From Paracoccus seriniphilus (GTDB taxonomy: Bacteria; Pseudomonadota; Alphaproteobacteria; Rhodobacterales; Rhodobacteraceae), in contig NZ_CP067130.1 in NCBI RefSeq assembly GCF_028553745.1, positions 434,001 through 498,000 of the forward strand: a stretch of DNA of 64,000 nt, in the 5' to 3' direction. The translations under genes and the position numbers were made by a program. Shown in pieces: positions 25,477-34,499 of the stretch. How positions within the stretch are numbered: position 1 is the first letter of the stretch; each line of letters starts with the position of its first letter. The notes under the pieces were generated by a model that worked only from the letters and a program-made list of their open reading frames with translations, made no database searches and had not been told where the DNA came from.

Positions 25477-26291
25477 CCCGGCTGCCGAAATCCCTGATCC
25501 TGGGTGGCCTGATCACCGCCATCATGGTCGGCGCGGCCGTCCTGAGCCGGTTCTGGACCCCGGCGGACCCCGTCGGGATGAACATCATCGCCCGCCTCAA
25601 GGCACCGGGAGAGATGGGGCTTCTGGGCACGGATCAGATCGGCCGCGACGTGCTGTCCATCATCATGGCTGGCGCATGGACGTCACTGGGAATTGCCAGC
25701 GTCGCCACTTTCATCGGTGGCGGTCTCGGGACCCTGATCGGCGTGATCGCGGCCGCGCGGGGCGGCTGGGTCGAGCGGCTGGTGATGGCCTTCAACGGTG
25801 TGCTCTTCGCCTTTCCCCCGATCCTCTCGGCAATCCTGCTTGGCGCGCTGCTGGGGCCGGGCGCGATCACCTCGATGGTGGCCATCGGCATCTTCATGGT
25901 GCCGGTTTTCGCCCGCGTGACCCGTGCCGCCGCAATCCAGATCTGGGCGCGCGACTATGTCAAGGCCGCGCGCATGGCCGGCAAGAATGACGCCCTGATC
26001 ACCCTGGAGCATGTGCTGCCCAACATCTCGGCGCAGATCATCGTGCAGCTTGCCATCCAGACGGGCCTGGGCATCCTGTCCGAGGCCGGGCTGTCCTTTC
26101 TGGGCATGGGTGTCTCGCCGCCCACGCCAAGCTGGGGCCGGATGCTCTCGGAAAGCCAGACCTATCTTTCCAGCGCGCCGCATCTGGTGCTGGCGCCCGG
26201 CCTTGCCATCGCCGTCGCCGTGCTGGGGCTGAATCTCCTGGGGGACGGGTTGCGTGATCTGACCGACCCCAGACGGAGGCAAAACGCATGA
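25473..26291 (+). CDS. Peptide-type ABC transporter permease, DppC-like
   Basis: Second permease, 272 residues. LLGTDQIGRDVLSIIMAGAWTSL is the signature just before the TM core and YVKAARMAGKNDALITLEHVLPN is the EAA loop. LSEAGLSFLGMGVSPPTPSWGRML closes the domain as in DppC/OppC. It overlaps both neighbours by 4 bp (DppB-like upstream, ATPase downstream), so the importer is one translationally coupled set. Forms the transmembrane heterodimer. Confidence 0.94.
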   Translation: MTRLPKSLILGGLITAIMVGAAVLSRFWTPADPVGMNIIARLKAPGEMGLLGTDQIGRDVLSIIMAGAWTSLGIASVATFIGGGLGTLIGVIAAARGGWVERLVMAFNGVLFAFPPILSAILLGALLGPGAITSMVAIGIFMVPVFARVTRAAAIQIWARDYVKAARMAGKNDALITLEHVLPNISAQIIVQLAIQTGLGILSEAGLSFLGMGVSPPTPSWGRMLSESQTYLSSAPHLVLAPGLAIAVAVLGLNLLGDGLRDLTDPRRRQNA

Positions 26292-27094
26292 TACTGGATG
26301 TGCGCGACCTGCGCGTCTCTTTCACCCGTGAAAAGCTGCCGCCGGTCGAGGTCGTGCATGGGGTCAGCTTTTCCCTCGAACGCGGCAAGACCCTTGGAAT
26401 CGTGGGCGAAAGCGGTTCCGGGAAATCGGTCATCTCCCTGACCACGATCGGCCTGTTGCCGGGCACGGCCCGTGCCTCGGGGCAGGTCCTGTTCGACGGG
26501 CGCGATATCCTGACCCTGCCCGAGCGCGAACTTTGCAAGCTGCGCGGCAACCGGATCGGAATGATTTTCCAGGAACCGATGACGGCCCTCAATCCCGCCA
26601 TGCGCGTGGGCGCACAGATTGCGGAAGGTCTGGTGCTGAACAACGGAATGTCCAAGAGAGCCGCCCGCGCCGAGGCCCTGCGCCTTCTGGACATGGTGCA
26701 GATCCCGCGCGCGGCCGAAAGGATAGACAGCTTTCCCCATGAAATGTCGGGCGGACAACGCCAGAGGGTCGGCATCGCCATCGCCCTTGCCCTGAAACCG
26801 GACCTGCTGATCGCCGATGAGCCGACCACGGCGCTGGATGTGACCGTGCAGGCCGAGATCCTTGATATTCTTGACGATCTGGTCAGCGATCTGGGGATAT
26901 CCCTTATCCTGATCTCGCATGATCTCGGGGTGATCGCGCGGATCGCGGACCGCACTCTGGTGATGTATCGCGGTGATGAAATGGAACAGGGCCCGACCGA
27001 GGATATCCTGCGCCGCCCCGGCCACGCCTATACGCGCAAACTTCTGGATGCGATGCCCGGACGGGTGCGGGCATCGATGAAGGAGAACGGATGA
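26288..27094 (+). CDS. Peptide-type ABC transporter ATPase, DppD-like
   Basis: ATPase of 268 residues. Walker A GESGSGKS is near 38-45, Q-loop FQEPMTALNP near 96, signature MSGGQRQRVGIAIAL near 155, Walker B LLIADEPTTALD and H-loop ISHDLG. It is shorter than DppD of E. coli (about 327), lacking most of the C-terminal oligopeptide/dipeptide domain with its Cys-rich cluster, and ends after RRPGHAYTRKLLDAMPGRV. It pairs with the DppF-like ATPase, overlapping by 4 bp. Confidence 0.93.
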   Translation: MILDVRDLRVSFTREKLPPVEVVHGVSFSLERGKTLGIVGESGSGKSVISLTTIGLLPGTARASGQVLFDGRDILTLPERELCKLRGNRIGMIFQEPMTALNPAMRVGAQIAEGLVLNNGMSKRAARAEALRLLDMVQIPRAAERIDSFPHEMSGGQRQRVGIAIALALKPDLLIADEPTTALDVTVQAEILDILDDLVSDLGISLILISHDLGVIARIADRTLVMYRGDEMEQGPTEDILRRPGHAYTRKLLDAMPGRVRASMKENG

Positions 27095-27894
27095 CTCCTC
27101 TGTTGGAAATCAGGAATCTGACCCGCCATTTCGATCTGGGCTCGGGCATTGTCAAAGCCCTGGATGACATATCCCTGACCCTGAACACGGGCGAGATCAT
27201 GGGAATCGTCGGGGAATCCGGCTCGGGCAAATCGACGCTTGCCCGGATTGTCATGGGGCTTGACCATCCTACAGCGGGCACTGTGGTGCTGGATCAGCGC
27301 GACATTTTCAGTCTTGTCCCGCGTGAGCTGCGCAGGGCGCGGCGCGATTTCCAGATGGTGTTTCAGGATCCCTATGGCTCGCTCAACCCGCGCCATCGCG
27401 TGGGCCGGATCATCGCCGAGCCCCTTCATCTTATCCCTTCGGCGCCCAGGGGCGCGGCGCGGCGCCAGATGGTCGGCGAGCTGCTGGAAGAAGTCGGATT
27501 GGATGCCGGCGATCAGGACCGCTTTCCCCATGAGTTTTCCGGCGGCCAGCGCCAAAGGATCGCCATTGCCCGGGCGCTGATCACGAAACCGCGCCTGCTT
27601 GTGGCGGATGAGGCCACCTCGGCCCTTGATCTGACCGTCCAGAAGCAGATCCTGGACCTGATCCTGAAACTGCGCAGCAAGCATGCGGTCTCGGTCCTGT
27701 TCATCACCCATAATATCGGCGTGGTCGAAGAGATCTGCGATACGGTGGCGGTGATGCAGAATGGCAAGCTGGTCGAGTTTGGCCGGGCGAAGGCCGTGCT
27801 CGACGCACCGCAGCAGGCCTATACCCGGCGACTTCTGGCCGCCGAGCCGCGCCTTGACGTGATCGGTCGCAAATCCCGAACTGCCGTCCGCTAG
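27091..27894 (+). CDS. Peptide-type ABC transporter ATPase, DppF-like
   Basis: Second ATPase, 267 residues. Walker A GESGSGKSTLAR, Q-loop FQDPYGSLNPRHRVG, signature FSGGQRQRIAIARAL, Walker B LLVADEATSALD and H-loop ITHNIG are all present. Walker B has DEAT rather than DEPT, as in several DppF/OppF homologues. The C-terminal peptide-family extension is short. Completes a full five-component importer (22964-27894), followed 39 bp later by the first amidase. Confidence 0.93.
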   Translation: MTPLLEIRNLTRHFDLGSGIVKALDDISLTLNTGEIMGIVGESGSGKSTLARIVMGLDHPTAGTVVLDQRDIFSLVPRELRRARRDFQMVFQDPYGSLNPRHRVGRIIAEPLHLIPSAPRGAARRQMVGELLEEVGLDAGDQDRFPHEFSGGQRQRIAIARALITKPRLLVADEATSALDLTVQKQILDLILKLRSKHAVSVLFITHNIGVVEEICDTVAVMQNGKLVEFGRAKAVLDAPQQAYTRRLLAAEPRLDVIGRKSRTAVR

Positions 27895-27933
27895 CGCCAG
27901 TTCCCAATCTATCTGCCAAAGAGGGTCATTCAC

Positions 27934-29355
27934 ATGTCCGAACTTTCCAAGACGACAGATGCCGGACGCGAAATTCTGGATCTTCCTGCACGCGAAATCC
28001 TGACAGCGTTTCGCAATCGCAACCTGTCCCCGGTCGAATACATGACGGCGCTGATCGCGCGTGTCGAAGCCAGTGAACCCAAGGTGAAGGCGCTCTACCT
28101 GTTCCGCCCCGAAGAAGCGCTGGAAGAGGCCCGCGCCGCCGAGGCCCGCTATGCCAAGGGCGCACCGGCGGGCTGCCTTGACGGCATGCCCGTCACCATC
28201 AAGGAACTTATCGCGACCAAGGGCGATCCGGTGCCCGTGGGAACGGCCGCAACCGAACTGGTGCCCGCGCCCGCCGATGCCCCCACCGCGGCACGGTTGC
28301 GGGAAGAGGGTGCCATCCTCTATGCCAAGACGACCTGCCCCGATTACGGAATGCTGACATCGGGCCTGTCCAGCTTTCACCCCCTGTCGCGCAACCCCTG
28401 GGATCTGACGCAGAACCCCGGAGGATCCAGCGCGGGCGCAGCGGCGGCGGCGGCGGCAGGCTATGGTCCGCTGCATATCGGCACGGATATCGGTGGCTCG
28501 ATCCGCCTGCCTGCCGGCTGGACGGGGCTGTTCGGTCTGAAGCCGTCATTGGGCCGGGTGCCGATTGACCCCTATTATACCGGCCGCGTTGCGGGCCCGA
28601 TGACCCCCACCGTGGATGATTCCGCCCTGTTGATGGACGTCATCACCCGCCCGGACTGGCGCGATGCGACATCTCTTCCCTATGAAAAGCTGAACTGGGA
28701 CGCCCCTGCCGCGGATGTCAGGGGGCTGAAGATCGGCCTGATGCTTGATGCCGGTTGCGGCAATGAGACCGCCCCCGAAATCCTTGACGCGGTCAGCCAG
28801 GCGGCGGACCTCTTTGCATCCCATGGCGCCGAGGTCGTTCCGATCGCCCCGGTCCTGACCCGCGAGATGCTGGACGGGCTGGACTATGCATGGCGCGCAC
28901 GGTTCTGGGGCATCATGAATGACCTCAGCGAAGCGCAGCGGGCCAAGATCCTTCCCTATATCCATGACTGGGCCGAGGCGGGCGCACATGTTTCGCCGCA
29001 AGACGTTGCCACAGGGTTTGACCAGACCTTCGCCATGAGACGTTCTACCTCCGAGGCCTTCCAGAAGGTGGACGTGATCCTCTCGCCGGTGAACCCCAAT
29101 GTGTCCTATCCGGCGGACTGGGCTTCACCCACCAATGATCCCGCGCGGCCCTTTGAACATATCTGTTTCACGGTGCCCTGGAACATGGGTGAACAGCCCG
29201 CCTGCTCGATCAATTGCGGCTTTACGCAATCGGGCATGCCCATCGGGTTGCAGATCATCGCCCCCCGCTTTCAGGACCAGATGGTGTTCTCGCTTGCCCG
29301 CGCTTATGAAAACTGGCGCGGCCCCATCACGAACTGGCCCCGCATCGACGCATGA
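27934..29355 (+). CDS. Amidase, amidase-signature family
   Basis: Amide hydrolase of 473 residues. The Ser-cisSer-Lys triad is Lys90 (PVTIKE), Ser165 (NPGGSSAGAA) and Ser189 (GTDIGGSIRLPAG). There is no signal peptide, so it is cytoplasmic. The family includes amidases, GatA, 6-aminohexanoate-cyclic-dimer hydrolase and allophanate hydrolase; GatB/GatC partners are absent, ruling out the tRNA amidotransferase. Located directly after the importer and 53 bp before a second amidase, it probably cleaves the imported compound (inference). Confidence 0.9.
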   Translation: MSELSKTTDAGREILDLPAREILTAFRNRNLSPVEYMTALIARVEASEPKVKALYLFRPEEALEEARAAEARYAKGAPAGCLDGMPVTIKELIATKGDPVPVGTAATELVPAPADAPTAARLREEGAILYAKTTCPDYGMLTSGLSSFHPLSRNPWDLTQNPGGSSAGAAAAAAAGYGPLHIGTDIGGSIRLPAGWTGLFGLKPSLGRVPIDPYYTGRVAGPMTPTVDDSALLMDVITRPDWRDATSLPYEKLNWDAPAADVRGLKIGLMLDAGCGNETAPEILDAVSQAADLFASHGAEVVPIAPVLTREMLDGLDYAWRARFWGIMNDLSEAQRAKILPYIHDWAEAGAHVSPQDVATGFDQTFAMRRSTSEAFQKVDVILSPVNPNVSYPADWASPTNDPARPFEHICFTVPWNMGEQPACSINCGFTQSGMPIGLQIIAPRFQDQMVFSLARAYENWRGPITNWPRIDA

Positions 29356-29408
29356 GGCGCCTGCCCGGCCCGGGCTGGCTGGCTGGCGAAAGAAATGGAG
29401 TGGCGTGA

Positions 29409-30824
29409 ATGACAGATACAGCGACGGGACCGATCTGGGCGCTGACCGCAGCGCAGATCGCGCAGGCAATTCGCAGCAGCGAGCTTTCGGCTGTCGAGGT
29501 GGCCCAGGCGACTCTGGATCGGCTCGACGCGGTGAATCCGTCCCTCAACGCCATCGTCGATCATCGCCCCGAAGAGGTTCTGGAACAGGCCCGGGCGGTG
29601 GACGCCAGCCGCACGGCGGGCGAAACCCTCGGGCCGCTTGCCGGGGTGCCGGTCACCATCAAGATCAATATCGACCAGAAGGGCTTTGCCACCAGCAACG
29701 GGCTGCGCTCGCGCGCGGATCTGATCGCGACAGAGAACAACCCGGTCGTCGACGGCTTGCTGCGCGCGGGGGCCGTGCTTCTGGGCCGGACGAATACGCC
29801 AGCCTTTTCGGCCCGGTATTTCACCGACAATCAGCTGTTTGGCGCGACGCATAATCCGCGCCACCCCAGCCTTGGCCCCGGCGGGTCCTCGGGCGGGGCC
29901 GCCGCGGCGATTGCCTCGGGCATGGGGGCCATCGCCCATGGCAACGATATTGGCGGTTCGATCCGTTATCCGGCCTATGCCTGCGGTGTGCACGGGTTGC
30001 GGCCGGGACTTGGCCGTGTCGCCACCCATAACGCCACCAGCCCGCATCGCCCCATCGGTGCACAGCTGATGGCGGTTCAGGGGCCTCTGGCGCGCACAGT
30101 GGGTGACCTGCGCATGGGCTTTGCCGCGATGAGCGGGCGCGACATCCGTGACCCGTGGTGGTTCGGCGGTGAGGACATGACGCGGGACATTCCCAAACGC
30201 GCCGCCTTCTGCGCACATCCCGAGGGGATCGAAACGGCGAGCGAGGTCGAGGCCGCCCTGCGTGATGCGGCCGGGCGATTGCGCGATGCGGGCTGGCAGG
30301 TCACCGAGCTTGAGCGCATTCCGCCGCTGAAGGAATCCAGCCGCATCATGCATATGCTTTGGGTTGCCGACAATCAGAAGCAGACCCTGCAAGCCGCCCT
30401 TGATGAAGGCGATCCCGGGGCCATCTTCACGCTGAAGGGAGCGATAGACTGGATCGGTGAACTGGGCGATGACGAACTGGGCGCGGCACTGACCCGGCGT
30501 GCGGCGCTGGTTCGCGACTGGCTGGCCTTTCTGGACCAATGGCCGGTCCTGCTGCTGCCGCCCTCGTCGCGACTTCCCTTCGGTCCGGACGAGGATCTGA
30601 AGAAGGGTTTCGAATATGTCACCGAAAACCAGTATTTCATGACCGGCCTTCCGGCGATCGGCATGCCGGCGCTGATGGTCTCGACCGGGCTGACCGGTGA
30701 CCATGTCCCGGTGGGCGTTCAGGTTCTTGCCGGTCGCGGCAGGGAGGAACTGTGCCTGCAGGCAGGAGAGGCGATCGAGGCCGCAGGCACTGCGCCGTCA
30801 CCGATCGACCCGGTATCGGTCTGA
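29409..30824 (+). CDS. Second amidase, amidase-signature family
   Basis: Amidase-signature enzyme of 471 residues with triad Lys85 (PVTIKI), Ser160 (GPGGSSGGAA) and Ser184 (GNDIGGSIRYPAY). It shares the overall plan with the preceding amidase but the sequences are clearly different outside the signature, so this is not a recent duplication. The GND replacing GTD before the nucleophile loop and the DPWWFGG insert resemble the branch annotated as amidase AmiC or glutamyl-amidotransferase-like. Two different amidases in tandem would allow stepwise cleavage of a two-amide substrate or of two related substrates (inference). Confidence 0.9.
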   Translation: MTDTATGPIWALTAAQIAQAIRSSELSAVEVAQATLDRLDAVNPSLNAIVDHRPEEVLEQARAVDASRTAGETLGPLAGVPVTIKINIDQKGFATSNGLRSRADLIATENNPVVDGLLRAGAVLLGRTNTPAFSARYFTDNQLFGATHNPRHPSLGPGGSSGGAAAAIASGMGAIAHGNDIGGSIRYPAYACGVHGLRPGLGRVATHNATSPHRPIGAQLMAVQGPLARTVGDLRMGFAAMSGRDIRDPWWFGGEDMTRDIPKRAAFCAHPEGIETASEVEAALRDAAGRLRDAGWQVTELERIPPLKESSRIMHMLWVADNQKQTLQAALDEGDPGAIFTLKGAIDWIGELGDDELGAALTRRAALVRDWLAFLDQWPVLLLPPSSRLPFGPDEDLKKGFEYVTENQYFMTGLPAIGMPALMVSTGLTGDHVPVGVQVLAGRGREELCLQAGEAIEAAGTAPSPIDPVSV

Positions 30825-30940
30825 ACCCGGCAGCGCGTTTCTTCCCGGTCTCGCCAGGAATGACATCTCTGCCCGGCTGGCAAATGTCAGACCGGGTATT
30901 TTCACGAAGGAGAAACCCGCAAGACGTCGGAACAAACGGT

Positions 30941-30977
30941 CAGGCGGCCCGCCCTTGTCCGGCATGACCGCCTGTTT
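30941..30977. terminator. Stem-loop between convergent amidase and NCS1 genes
   Basis: CAGGCGG (30941-30947) pairs with CCGCCTG (30968-30974) across a 20-nt loop, followed by TTT on the + strand. It lies in the 187-bp gap between two convergent genes and may end transcription from both sides. The remainder of the gap shows no gene. Confidence 0.5.
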
Positions 30978-31011
30978 CCGTGTTTTGCTGTCGGCTCCGC
31001 CGCTATGGCGG

Positions 31012-32517
31012 TCAGATGTCCTCGCGCCCCTTGCGGGCCTGATCGAGATGCCCCGCATCGACGCGCGTGAAACCGCCGTCATGGCGATAGGCCCAGCTGA
31101 CCCCGACCGAGGTCGCCAGATAGGCGTCATCCCCGGGGGTATCGATTTCCGGCTGCGGGTGGCGCGGCAGAACCCAGATCTTCATCAACAGGACATAGAG
31201 CATCAACCCCAGCGGAAAGCCGATCAGGATGGCATATTGCGCATACCATGCCGCCAGTGCCCCGGCGACGAGCCATGCGATCACCCCTGCCGGATTGAAC
31301 CCGTTGGCATAGCTGAACTGACCGTCCACCTGATAGAGCGCGGGCACATTCAGGCATCGGCGGCGCAACAGGTAGTAATCGCCGATCATGATCCCGCCGA
31401 TGGCCGAGAGGAACGCACCGCAATAGCCCAGGAACACGAAGAGATTGTCCAGCAGCATCCAGGGCATGCACAGGGTGCCGACGATCCCGGCGATCACCAC
31501 CGCCATCTTGTAGTTGATGACCCGGGGCGCGAAGTTGATGAAGGTCAGCGCCGAGGGGATCAGGTTCGCCGAATTGTTGGTTGACCATTGGGCCAGAACG
31601 ACCAGGGCCAGCAGCAAGACCAGAGAGACGCCCTGCCCCTGGCCCTGAATGACCTCGACCGGGTTCCAGTTGCCGGTGGCGATGAAGCTGACGGCGCCGA
31701 TCCCGGCGATCAACCCCTGCGTGACAGGCAGTGCCACCAGCTGCGCCAGAAAGACATTGCGGTTGCGGCGCATGAAGCTGCGGGTTCCGGGTTCGACCTG
31801 AAGAAAACGGGTCAGGTTGGGAATGTCGATGGCCAGCGTGGACCAGAAGGCCATGTTCGACACGAACAATACGGCGATGCTCATCTGATCGACGCCCTGC
31901 CATGTCCAGATGTTGATGCCCTCGGTCTGCGCGACGCCTTCAAGGGTGAAATACATCCAGACCGAGATGGCGATGATTGCCGGTGCGGCCAAGGTCGCAA
32001 GCCGTTCGACGGATTTGATTCCCATGGCGGTATTGGCAACCTGAAGGGCTGCGAAAACCACATACCAGAGGATCCACGACTCGAAGCCAAGAAAATACTG
32101 GCCGATCCCGTTCAGGGCCAGCGCGCCCAGATAGGTCTGGATTCCGAACCACATCGCCGCCACAACCCCGCGCGACAATGCGGGCAGATGGGTGCCACGC
32201 ACGCCGAAAGGGGCGCGCAGGTAGACGGCGAAGGACAGCCCATGCTCGGTCCCGATATCGGCAGTCAGCAGCATGAATGCGCCGATCACCAGATTGGCCA
32301 TGGCGATGACGGCAATGACCTTGGCAAGGGGGATGCCACCCGCGACGCCGCCCGCGCCAAGAGAATAGGTCGCGATGATGACGGCAATGCCGACCCAGAT
32401 CCAGGCATAGCCCAGCATGCCGATCGGTCTCTGGTTCAGGCTGGTCGGCAGGATCGATTCCTCGATCAGTGCCTCTGACCGCCCCATGTCCGGTGTTATC
32501 GGCTCGGATGGATTCAT
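31012..32517 (-). CDS. NCS1 family nucleobase/hydantoin/allantoin permease
   Basis: Integral membrane carrier of 501 residues with about 12 TM segments. NQRPIGMLGYAWIWVG opens TM1, and the central WFGIQTYLGALAL is the NCS1 substrate-site signature seen in Mhp1 and allantoin/uracil carriers. PNLTRF and the NFAPRVINYK loop follow the pattern of the family. The start at 32517 has AGGGA 8 nt upstream; the longer open frame to 32676 lacks family sequence. Convergent with the amidases. NCS1 carriers import hydantoins, allantoin, purines or pyrimidines, all amide compounds that suit nearby amidases or the HyuAB enzyme at 7351-11078 (inference). Confidence 0.92.
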   Translation of the reverse strand: MNPSEPITPDMGRSEALIEESILPTSLNQRPIGMLGYAWIWVGIAVIIATYSLGAGGVAGGIPLAKVIAVIAMANLVIGAFMLLTADIGTEHGLSFAVYLRAPFGVRGTHLPALSRGVVAAMWFGIQTYLGALALNGIGQYFLGFESWILWYVVFAALQVANTAMGIKSVERLATLAAPAIIAISVWMYFTLEGVAQTEGINIWTWQGVDQMSIAVLFVSNMAFWSTLAIDIPNLTRFLQVEPGTRSFMRRNRNVFLAQLVALPVTQGLIAGIGAVSFIATGNWNPVEVIQGQGQGVSLVLLLALVVLAQWSTNNSANLIPSALTFINFAPRVINYKMAVVIAGIVGTLCMPWMLLDNLFVFLGYCGAFLSAIGGIMIGDYYLLRRRCLNVPALYQVDGQFSYANGFNPAGVIAWLVAGALAAWYAQYAILIGFPLGLMLYVLLMKIWVLPRHPQPEIDTPGDDAYLATSVGVSWAYRHDGGFTRVDAGHLDQARKGREDI

Positions 32518-32690
32518 GATGCATGTCCCTGTTCTGTTTCGAAGGTTTTCATGAACATGTCGTGATTTCCCGTGCAAGCACTGATCATGCCCCGGCGGCT
32601 GTCCCCGCCTTTGCACGGCATATATTTCAGCCATGATTGCAACCATTGCCCGGGTCGCGCGTAGAGCTGTGGTCACCGGACGAGGAAAAC

Positions 32691-33089
32691 ATGCAAATCG
32701 CGATTCTTTATGCCAGCACTCTGGTGATATTTCTGCTGATCGACATCATCGGCATTTCCCAGATCATCCGCCCGGTCTTTGAACGCCATGTCGGCGATCT
32801 GCTGGCCGAGCCCTTTCGTCTGCTGCCCGCAGCGGGTTTCTATGCCGCCTACATCGGCGGGGTGCTGTATTTCGTTTCTGTGCCGGCCCTTGCCGAAGCA
32901 CGCCCCGCGAAGGCGCTGATCGAGGGTGCGCTGATCGGCCTGATGTGTTACGGCACCTATGAATTCACCAATTACGCCACGTTGCGCGACTGGTCGTTGC
33001 AGCAGGTGGTGACCGACGGCCTGTGGGGCGGGTTCCTGACCGGATTTTCGGCATGGGCTGGCGTTTCGGTCACGCGCTGGCTGACATGA
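32691..33089 (+). CDS. DUF2177 family membrane protein
   Basis: A 132-residue inner-membrane protein with about four TM segments (2-22, 45-65, 76-95, 107-127). LIDIIGISQIIRPVFERHVGDLL after TM1 and GALIGLMCYGTYEFTNYATLRDW match DUF2177. In other proteobacteria this family sits beside cyclopropane fatty acid synthase and DUF1365/FAD proteins, pointing to membrane lipid modification. ATG at 32691 follows GAGGAAAAC; its TGA overlaps the next ATG (ATGA). Confidence 0.85.
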   Translation: MQIAILYASTLVIFLLIDIIGISQIIRPVFERHVGDLLAEPFRLLPAAGFYAAYIGGVLYFVSVPALAEARPAKALIEGALIGLMCYGTYEFTNYATLRDWSLQQVVTDGLWGGFLTGFSAWAGVSVTRWLT

Positions 33090-33748
33090 AGACGCTGATC
33101 CTTGGGCATACAGGCGGGATCGGCGCGGCCCTGTTGCGCCATCTGCAGGATGCAGGGCATGAGGTGACGGGATTGTCGCGTGCCGACGGCCTGGAGCTTG
33201 GTGACCAGAACAGTATCGCGGATGCAGCGGAGGCGCTGCGGGGGCAGCGCTTTGACCTGATTTTCAATGCAACCGGCGGTCTGGTGATTGACGGGCATCC
33301 GCCCGAGAAATCCATTGCCCAGATCGACGCCAAGGCCATGGCGGCGCAATTCGCATTGAACGCGATCGGGGTTGCGCTGCTCCTGCGTCATTTCAGCCCC
33401 TTGATGCGGCCCGACAGCCGCGCGGTCTTTGCCTCGCTTTCGGCGCGGATCGGTTCGATCACCGACAACCGGCTGGGGGGCTGGATCAGCTATCGCGCGG
33501 CCAAGGCGGCGCAGAACCAGATCGTGAAGACTGCGGCCATCGAGATCGCCAGGAAACAGAAGCAACATATCGTCGTGGCGCTGCATCCGGGGACCGTGCA
33601 GACCGCATTGACCCGCGACTATGCCGACCGCTACCCGACCATCACGCCCGAACGCGCGGCCGGGGCATTGCTGGGCGTGATCGAGGGGCTGAGCCCGCAA
33701 GACAGCGGCAGCTTCCGCGACTGGAAGGGCAAGGAAATTCCGTGGTAG
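33086..33748 (+). CDS. SDR family protein, CsgA/C-factor-like
   Basis: Short-chain dehydrogenase of 220 residues. The cofactor loop HTGGIGAAL (9-17) replaces TGxxxGIG by a shortened variant, and catalytic YRAAKAAQNQIVK has Tyr and Lys in the correct spacing. SLSARIGSITDN precedes it. Resembles C-factor type SDRs and the YbbO-like proteins of lipid clusters. Coupled to DUF2177 by an ATGA overlap and convergent with another SDR 23 bp away. Substrate unknown. Confidence 0.85.
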   Translation: MKTLILGHTGGIGAALLRHLQDAGHEVTGLSRADGLELGDQNSIADAAEALRGQRFDLIFNATGGLVIDGHPPEKSIAQIDAKAMAAQFALNAIGVALLLRHFSPLMRPDSRAVFASLSARIGSITDNRLGGWISYRAAKAAQNQIVKTAAIEIARKQKQHIVVALHPGTVQTALTRDYADRYPTITPERAAGALLGVIEGLSPQDSGSFRDWKGKEIPW

Positions 33749-33770
33749 CCTGGTGCGACAGGCTGGCGCG

Positions 33771-34499
33771 CTAGGTCACGAGGCGTTTCGTCAGCCGCAG
33801 TGACAGCGCATAGGGCAGCGCGGCAAGCAGCTTCAGCGGCAGCGTCAGGCGGCGGGGGAAATGCACCTCGAACCCGTTGCGATCGAGCCCACGAATGATG
33901 GCCGCGGCGGCGTCTTCCGGCTGCATCAGGGCCGGCATGTCGAAATCATTGCGCTTGGTCAGGCGCGTATCGACAAAGCCGGGGCTGATCAGCCGGACAT
34001 CGACCTGCGGTGACAGTTCGGCGCGCATGGATTGTGCAAGATTGGTCACGCCCGCCTTGGTCGCCGAATAGATCTGTCCCTGTGGCAGCCCGATATAGCC
34101 GGCAACAGATCCGGTCAGCGCCAGTTGCCCGCCCGGACGCAACAGCGGGCAGGCGGCACGCGCGAAATTGAAACTGCCCGTCAGGTTCACCGTCACGATC
34201 CGGGCGGCGCGAACGGGATCGATACCCATCACCTTGCCGGGATCATAGAGCGCCGCCAGCGTCACCGCGCGGTCAAGCACGCCTCTTGCGCCGATACGTT
34301 TGGCCGCCCGTCCAAGGCTGTCGGCGTCCGCGACATCACAGACCTCGACCTCGGCCCCGTCGATCTGCCGCGCCAGTTCGGTCAGCCTGTCCCCCGAGCG
34401 CGCCGACAGGATCAGTCTTGCACCGCGCTGCGCCCATGCCCGGGCCAGGGCAGCGCCGATCCCTTCGGATGCGCCCATGATCCAGATTCTCTCATTCAT
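33771..34499 (-). CDS. SDR family oxidoreductase of the lipid-modification operon
   Basis: Short-chain dehydrogenase, 242 residues. GASEGIGAALARAW (9-22) is the cofactor loop, SARSGDRL suggests NADP, TGSVAGYIGLPQGQIYSATKAG holds the catalytic Ser, Tyr and Lys. The C terminus PRRLTLPLKLLAALPYALSLRL is hydrophobic and may bind the membrane, as in lipid-acting SDRs. The ATG at 34499 overlaps the MFS stop by 4 bp. The gene order FAD amine oxidase, DUF1365, MFS, SDR matches a sigma-E (singlet-oxygen) operon of Rhodobacter sphaeroides as I recall it (RSP_1091 to RSP_1087). Confidence 0.87.
   Translation of the reverse strand: MNERIWIMGASEGIGAALARAWAQRGARLILSARSGDRLTELARQIDGAEVEVCDVADADSLGRAAKRIGARGVLDRAVTLAALYDPGKVMGIDPVRAARIVTVNLTGSFNFARAACPLLRPGGQLALTGSVAGYIGLPQGQIYSATKAGVTNLAQSMRAELSPQVDVRLISPGFVDTRLTKRNDFDMPALMQPEDAAAAIIRGLDRNGFEVHFPRRLTLPLKLLAALPYALSLRLTKRLVT

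Noticed and set aside
27934..30824. GatA-type glutamyl-tRNA amidotransferase for the two amidases.
   Set aside because: No gatB or gatC nearby, and they follow an importer; catabolic amidases fit better.
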